In this document: piece by piece, positions 13,582-16,898 of the stretch
Numbering within the stretch: position 1 is the stretch's first letter
How the letters are laid out: the number at the start of each line of letters is the position of its first letter
DNA from: Clostridia bacterium
GTDB taxonomy: Bacteria; Bacillota_A; Clostridia; Oscillospirales; CAG-272
Direction: 5' to 3'
DNA: 16,898 nt
NCBI GenBank assembly: GCA_017408625.1
Contig: JAFQUG010000151.1
Coordinates: forward strand, 1-16,898
Program-made: the position numbers and the translations under genes
The notes under the pieces: generated by a model
What the model saw: the letters and a program-made list of their open reading frames with translations, nothing else
Database searches by the model: none
Told to the model about the DNA's origin: nothing

Positions 13582-14967
13582 ATGAAAAAAAGACTTTCCA
13601 TCATCGCTTTATTACTGCTTTTTACACTGATGCTTGCATCCTGTGACAGCCTTCTGGGAGTGCTCCCTGCCCCCATGACGGCAAATCAGGTCGTGCGTCG
13701 CATGAATACGCGCTTGAATGGCCTGCAAAGCTACCGCATTGACGTCACAGGCAATATCGTTGCCTATGCAGACTACAAAAAAATCACAGGCACACTCACA
13801 GGTGTTGCCATTGAGGACATTGGCGATGGCAAAGACGACTATTATACCTATATTGAAATGACCAACAAAAGCAGCGTGGGCAGCTCGGGTGACAGCATCA
13901 CCGTCAAAACCACCGAGGCTTATTACGATGGCTACGCTTACAGCTACTACTCCGAGGGGGACACCTGGCGCAGACTGTGCAGCCCCATGACCAAGCGCGA
14001 ATATCAGAACTACGTCGCAGACGACAGCCTGCTTGAGCTTGATCCCGAGGACTGTAAAAATAAAGAGCTTGAAAAGAACGACGACGGCTACGTCGTCAAG
14101 TACTCCGAGTATTCCAAGGATGCGATCGAGGATTTTGCACAGAAGGTCGGGTTGACCGAGGATATGTTTGGTGAAGATCCCGTGGATCTCGCCGTCACGA
14201 TCGAGACCGACAAGGACTACTATCCCAAGAGCTTTAGTATGACCATTGTGTTTGATGACTCCGACTCGTACTATCAGCCCGAATTCACCATGACCATGAC
14301 CTATTCGAAGTTTGACGAGGCAGAGCGCATCACCCGAACGCTCTCCCCCGACAACTACCATGAGATCGACAGCCTTTCCCTGCTTAAGGAGGTTGACGAG
14401 ATGATCGAGGATCGCATCAATGCCAAAAAGGGCAGCTTTACCGCCAAAAGCGAGGCATACGCCCACTTCATGACGCAATCCAACAAGCAGACCGTGACCA
14501 ATCAGGTATCCTTTGAGCGCAAGGGGAAAGACCTCACCTTTGAGGTGGAACAGAAGACCGACGATCAGACCACGATCATCACTTACGCAGACGGAAAGAA
14601 GCGCGAGGAACGCGACGGAATCGTCACTCCCGAAAGCATGAGCAACGACGAGGCTGAGCAGATGCTGCTGGCACTGGCCAACGATCCGCTCATGGGCTAC
14701 AATCCCAATTACGTGACCGATATCAAAAAGACCGATGAAGGCTTTGAGATCACTATGGACGTGTCCTCAAGCTCGGCACTCGGACAGATCATTACAAGCT
14801 CCGGTGCAAAATTCTCCTCGGGCAGACACACCATTGAAATCAAGGTCGATAACGGCAAGATCACCTCGATCGAGCACGCATACAGCGCAAGCGGCTCTGT
14901 GTCGCTGGGCTACGGTAACACAGCCACGCTCAAGTACACCGGCAGCTCAGATGTCACGTTTGAATAA
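13582..14967 (+). CDS. Lipoprotein of unknown function, paralogue 2
   Basis: A 461-residue predicted lipoprotein that starts at ATG 13582, where AAAGGAGG lies 8 nt upstream. The reading frame is open much further back into the previous gene, but only this start gives a signal peptide: MKKR, hydrophobic core, LASC with Cys21. It aligns along its length with the preceding protein: LQSYRIDVTGNIV versus LQSVRIDITADFV, TGVAIEDIG identical, EAYYDGYAYS versus EAYSDGYAYS, and ITRTLSPDNYHEIDSLSLL versus ITRNIEPEDYTEVKDLRLL. The second half again repeats features of the first (NDDGYVVKYS and TDEGFEITMD). It has far more Asp, Glu and Ser than paralogue 1. The extracellular role is unknown; binding rather than catalysis is inferred. 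A strong terminator follows. Confidence 0.87.
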   Translation: MKKRLSIIALLLLFTLMLASCDSLLGVLPAPMTANQVVRRMNTRLNGLQSYRIDVTGNIVAYADYKKITGTLTGVAIEDIGDGKDDYYTYIEMTNKSSVGSSGDSITVKTTEAYYDGYAYSYYSEGDTWRRLCSPMTKREYQNYVADDSLLELDPEDCKNKELEKNDDGYVVKYSEYSKDAIEDFAQKVGLTEDMFGEDPVDLAVTIETDKDYYPKSFSMTIVFDDSDSYYQPEFTMTMTYSKFDEAERITRTLSPDNYHEIDSLSLLKEVDEMIEDRINAKKGSFTAKSEAYAHFMTQSNKQTVTNQVSFERKGKDLTFEVEQKTDDQTTIITYADGKKREERDGIVTPESMSNDEAEQMLLALANDPLMGYNPNYVTDIKKTDEGFEITMDVSSSSALGQIITSSGAKFSSGRHTIEIKVDNGKITSIEHAYSASGSVSLGYGNTATLKYTGSSDVTFE

Positions 14968-14978
14968 ATCAAAAACGC

Positions 14979-15010
14979 TTCCCTGCCGCACATTCGGCAG
15001 GGAAATTTTT
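14979..15010 (+). terminator. Intrinsic terminator after the lipoprotein pair
   Basis: TTCCCTGCCG (14979-14988), CACATT loop, CGGCAGGGAA (14995-15004), then ATTTTT (15005-15010). It is a textbook 10-bp GC-rich stem and U-tract that separates the lipoprotein transcript from the mgtE promoter 15 bp further on. Confidence 0.92.
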
Positions 15011-15024
15011 GTCCATTTTTGCCG

Positions 15025-15053
15025 TTGACAAGTGCCGCCATCGGTGCTATAAT
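15025..15053 (+). promoter_or_regulatory. Perfect consensus promoter of mgtE
   Basis: TTGACA (15025-15030), 17-nt spacer, TATAAT (15048-15053), with TGC directly before the -10 (extended -10). Transcription would start near 15060, leaving only about 55 nt of leader. That is too short for the Mg2+-sensing M-box that controls some Gram-positive mgtE genes, so expression is probably constitutive. Confidence 0.88.
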
Positions 15054-15103
15054 GAAAATGGTATGGAAGGCCTATTTTTGCCTATACTAATACACACGAA
15101 AGC

Positions 15104-15110
15104 GGGGTGA
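15104..15110 (+). promoter_or_regulatory. Ribosome site pointing to a TTG start for mgtE
   Basis: GGGGTGA (15104-15110) lies 5 nt before TTG 15116. The in-frame GTG at 15107 is inside this ribosome site and has no site of its own, so TTG is preferred. Confidence 0.6.
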
Positions 15111-15115
15111 CTCTC

Positions 15116-16744
15116 TTGCAAGAAAACAAGGACAAGGAGCTGGACGAGCTCGAAGAGAATCAAAAGCAAAGCACATACCAACAAGAACCGCCCGCACCCC
15201 GACAGTGTGACAACGAGGACGAGCAAGAGAGAGCTGAGCGCGCGCTGGACGAGCAGTTTGAGCGCGAGGAGCAGGAGCAGGAGCGCGAGGTCGAGCAGGA
15301 TGAGCAGGCTCTGGCCGAGGACGAAATGCCCGACTCCTACGAGGAGATCATCGAGGACACCTTTGAGAGCTTGGAAGATCTGCTTGACAACAAAAAATAC
15401 GCCGATTTCGTACGCGAGTTAGAAAAGCTCAACCCGATCGACGCTGCGGATTTCTTTGAAAATCTGCCTCCCAAGCGAATTCCCGCCGTGTTCCGTCTGC
15501 TCAAAAAGGACAGCGCGGCAGAGGTTTTTGCCGAGCTGGACGTGCCCATTCAGGAACGCATCATCTCGGCTATGACCGACCGAGAAATCTCGGTCATCGT
15601 AGAAGATTTGTTCCTTGACGACGCAGTTGACATGCTTTCCGAAATGCCTGCCAACATCGTGCGCCGCATCAAAAAGAACACCACACCCGAAACGCGTGCG
15701 CAGATCAACCGTCTGCTTGCCTACCCCGAGGACAGTGCGGGTAGCGTTATGACCTCCGAGTTTGTGGACCTGCGCAAGTCCATGACCGTGTCCGAGGCCA
15801 TCAAGCACATCAGACATACCGGTATTGACAAGGAAACCGTATATACCGCCTACGTAGTGGACGACCGCCGCATCCTGGAGGGCATTGTTTCCTTCAAGGA
15901 TCTGCTATTCTCTCCCCGTGATGCGCTGATTTGCGACATCATGGAGCCCAACATCATTTACGCAAACACGCTGGACGACCAGGAGACGGTTGCCGATATC
16001 ATTGCAAAGTACAACCTGCTCTCGCTGCCCATCGTGGACCGTGAGTCGCGCTTAGTTGGTATCGTAACCGTCGACGACGCGTTGGACGTCTTGGAAGAAG
16101 AGACCACCGAGGACATTGAAAAAATGGCGGCAATTTTGCCGACGGACAAGCCCTACATGCGTACGGGCGTCTGGGAGAACTTTACCAAGCGTATCCCGTG
16201 GCTGCTGCTTCTGATGCTGACTGCGACCTTTACCGGGACCATCATCACCATGCTGGAGGGCAAGATCGACGCGCTGGACTTCCCGCTTGTGCTTTCCCTT
16301 TCTGCGTTTATCCCCATGCTGATGAGTACGGGCGGTAACGCGGGCGGACAGTCGTCCGTTACGGTCATTCGTGCACTCTCGTTGGGCGAGATTGAGCCCA
16401 AGGACATTTTGCGCGTGGTCTGGAAGGAGCTGCGCATTGCGTGCCTGTGTGGCTTGACGGTGTTCGTTGCATGCTTTGTCAAGACCTGGGCAATCGACTG
16501 CAAGTTCCGCACCGAGCCCGAGTATCTGATGATCGCGTTGGCGGTCAGTGCGACCGTGTTTGTGGCGATTGTGCTGGCAAAGCTGATCGGCGCGATGCTG
16601 CCGATTGGCGCAAAGGTGATCAAGCTTGACCCGTCGGTCATGGCATCGCCGTTTATTACGACCATCGTGGACACGCTGACGCTGCTGGTCTATTTCCTGA
16701 TCGTCATTTACCTGCTGGTGCCCCAGATGGCAGCGGTGATGTAA
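15116..16744 (+). CDS. mgtE: MgtE magnesium channel with acidic N-terminal extension
   Basis: A 542-residue MgtE-family Mg2+ channel/transporter of the cytoplasmic membrane. An extra N-terminal stretch of about 75 residues, almost all Glu, Gln, Asp and Arg, precedes the standard parts: MgtE N-domain (about 85-200), a CBS pair (about 210-330, ending DDALDVLEEE) and five transmembrane helices (about 360-540). The signature pore region is present (PMLMSTGGNAGGQSSV, about 400-415; DPSVMASPFITTIVD, about 505-519), including the Asp that lines the Mg2+ site. The N-domain and CBS domains act as the Mg2+ sensor that closes the channel. The start is placed at TTG 15116 from its GGGGTGA ribosome site. 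No Mg2+ riboswitch is visible in the short leader. No terminator is apparent immediately after the stop. Confidence 0.93.
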   Translation: MQENKDKELDELEENQKQSTYQQEPPAPRQCDNEDEQERAERALDEQFEREEQEQEREVEQDEQALAEDEMPDSYEEIIEDTFESLEDLLDNKKYADFVRELEKLNPIDAADFFENLPPKRIPAVFRLLKKDSAAEVFAELDVPIQERIISAMTDREISVIVEDLFLDDAVDMLSEMPANIVRRIKKNTTPETRAQINRLLAYPEDSAGSVMTSEFVDLRKSMTVSEAIKHIRHTGIDKETVYTAYVVDDRRILEGIVSFKDLLFSPRDALICDIMEPNIIYANTLDDQETVADIIAKYNLLSLPIVDRESRLVGIVTVDDALDVLEEETTEDIEKMAAILPTDKPYMRTGVWENFTKRIPWLLLLMLTATFTGTIITMLEGKIDALDFPLVLSLSAFIPMLMSTGGNAGGQSSVTVIRALSLGEIEPKDILRVVWKELRIACLCGLTVFVACFVKTWAIDCKFRTEPEYLMIALAVSATVFVAIVLAKLIGAMLPIGAKVIKLDPSVMASPFITTIVDTLTLLVYFLIVIYLLVPQMAAVM

Positions 16745-16761
16745 GCAAATGCTCTCACAGG

Positions 16762-16824
16762 ATGAAAGTTTTTGCGTCGCCCGCCACCATCCGGACCACC
16801 CACTTATGAAAGTTTTTGCGTCGC
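16762..16824. repeat. Two 19-bp direct repeats downstream of mgtE
   Basis: ATGAAAGTTTTTGCGTCGC occurs at 16762-16780 and again at 16806-16824, identical, with a 44-bp period. The second copy runs into a hairpin. This looks like a dispersed intergenic repeat family; only two copies are in view, so it is not a CRISPR array. Confidence 0.8.
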
Positions 16825-16863
16825 TTTTTTCTAAAAGCGACTGGGGTTCGGGGCAACGCCCCG
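16821..16863. repeat. Adjacent hairpins in the terminal intergenic repeat
   Basis: TCGCTTTT (16821-16828) pairs with AAAAGCGA (16833-16840) across TTCT. CGGGGC (16849-16854) pairs with GCCCCG (16858-16863) across AAC. Neither is followed at once by a U-tract, so a terminator role is uncertain. The remaining sequence to 16898 is T-rich on the plus strand with no gene seen. Confidence 0.55.
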
Positions 16864-16898
16864 CATAACGCCGTTCTTTTTGGTTCTTTTTCTTGCGG

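Noticed and set aside
15054..15115. Mg2+ riboswitch (M-box) upstream of mgtE
   Set aside because: The predicted leader is only about 55 nt, far too short, and no terminator or antiterminator structure is present.
16762..16824. CRISPR array
   Set aside because: There are only two repeat copies, the 25-bp interval is short, and no cas genes are seen.

Overview
The window looks like a chromosomal segment from a Gram-positive member of the Clostridia, probably an uncultured or gut-associated Oscillospirales- or Christensenellales-like lineage. The evidence is lipoproteins with lipoboxes but no outer-membrane proteins, teichoic-acid-type enzymes, strong sigma-A promoters (several TTGACA/17/TATAAT), AAAGGAG-type ribosome sites, intrinsic terminators and a two-domain clostridial-style ABC permease. 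The genus cannot be named from this sequence alone.

Layout. 1-469: no gene; a 16-bp perfect inverted repeat (1-127), a strong promoter (238-266), an extensively self-complementary leader (273-394) and an intrinsic terminator (419-445) lying directly before the ribosome site of a small AT-rich two-helix membrane protein (470-874). 944-2535 (minus): a two-gene unit, an unrecognised two-helix membrane protein followed by a DUF4886/SGNH-type hydrolase. 2700-3316 (plus): a Phd/YefM antitoxin and Doc/Fic toxin pair behind a perfect consensus promoter. 3374-7665 (minus): solute-binding lipoprotein, ATPase, fused double permease and a winged-helix/cytidylyltransferase fusion. 7809-8015 (minus): a small single-helix protein with its own promoter. 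8076-11937 (minus): a five-helix LtaS/sulfatase-fold enzyme and a YidC-insertase/CDP-glycerol-glycerophosphotransferase fusion. 12177-14967 (plus): two tandem paralogous lipoproteins. 15116-16744 (plus): an MgtE Mg2+ channel with an acidic N-terminal extension. 16745-16898: repeat-rich intergenic DNA.

How the genes may work together. The central minus-strand block reads as a cell-envelope phospho-decoration region. The importer resembles the 2-aminoethylphosphonate-type (PhnS/T/U-like) branch of ABC uptake systems, and its last gene joins a DNA-binding domain to a LicC-like CTP-dependent nucleotidyltransferase. No LicA-like kinase is present. That would fit a substrate that already carries phosphorus, such as a phosphonate, being imported and directly activated to a CMP/CDP form. 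The neighbouring unit encodes an extracellular phospho-transferase or hydrolase of the LtaS type and a membrane-anchored glycerophosphate polymerase-type domain fused to a YidC-like insertase. Linking the two units is inference.

The best candidates for undescribed biology are the YidC-TagF fusion operon, the HTH-cytidylyltransferase fusion coupled to the importer, the structured leader/terminator before the small membrane protein, and the tandem lipoproteins whose halves resemble each other.
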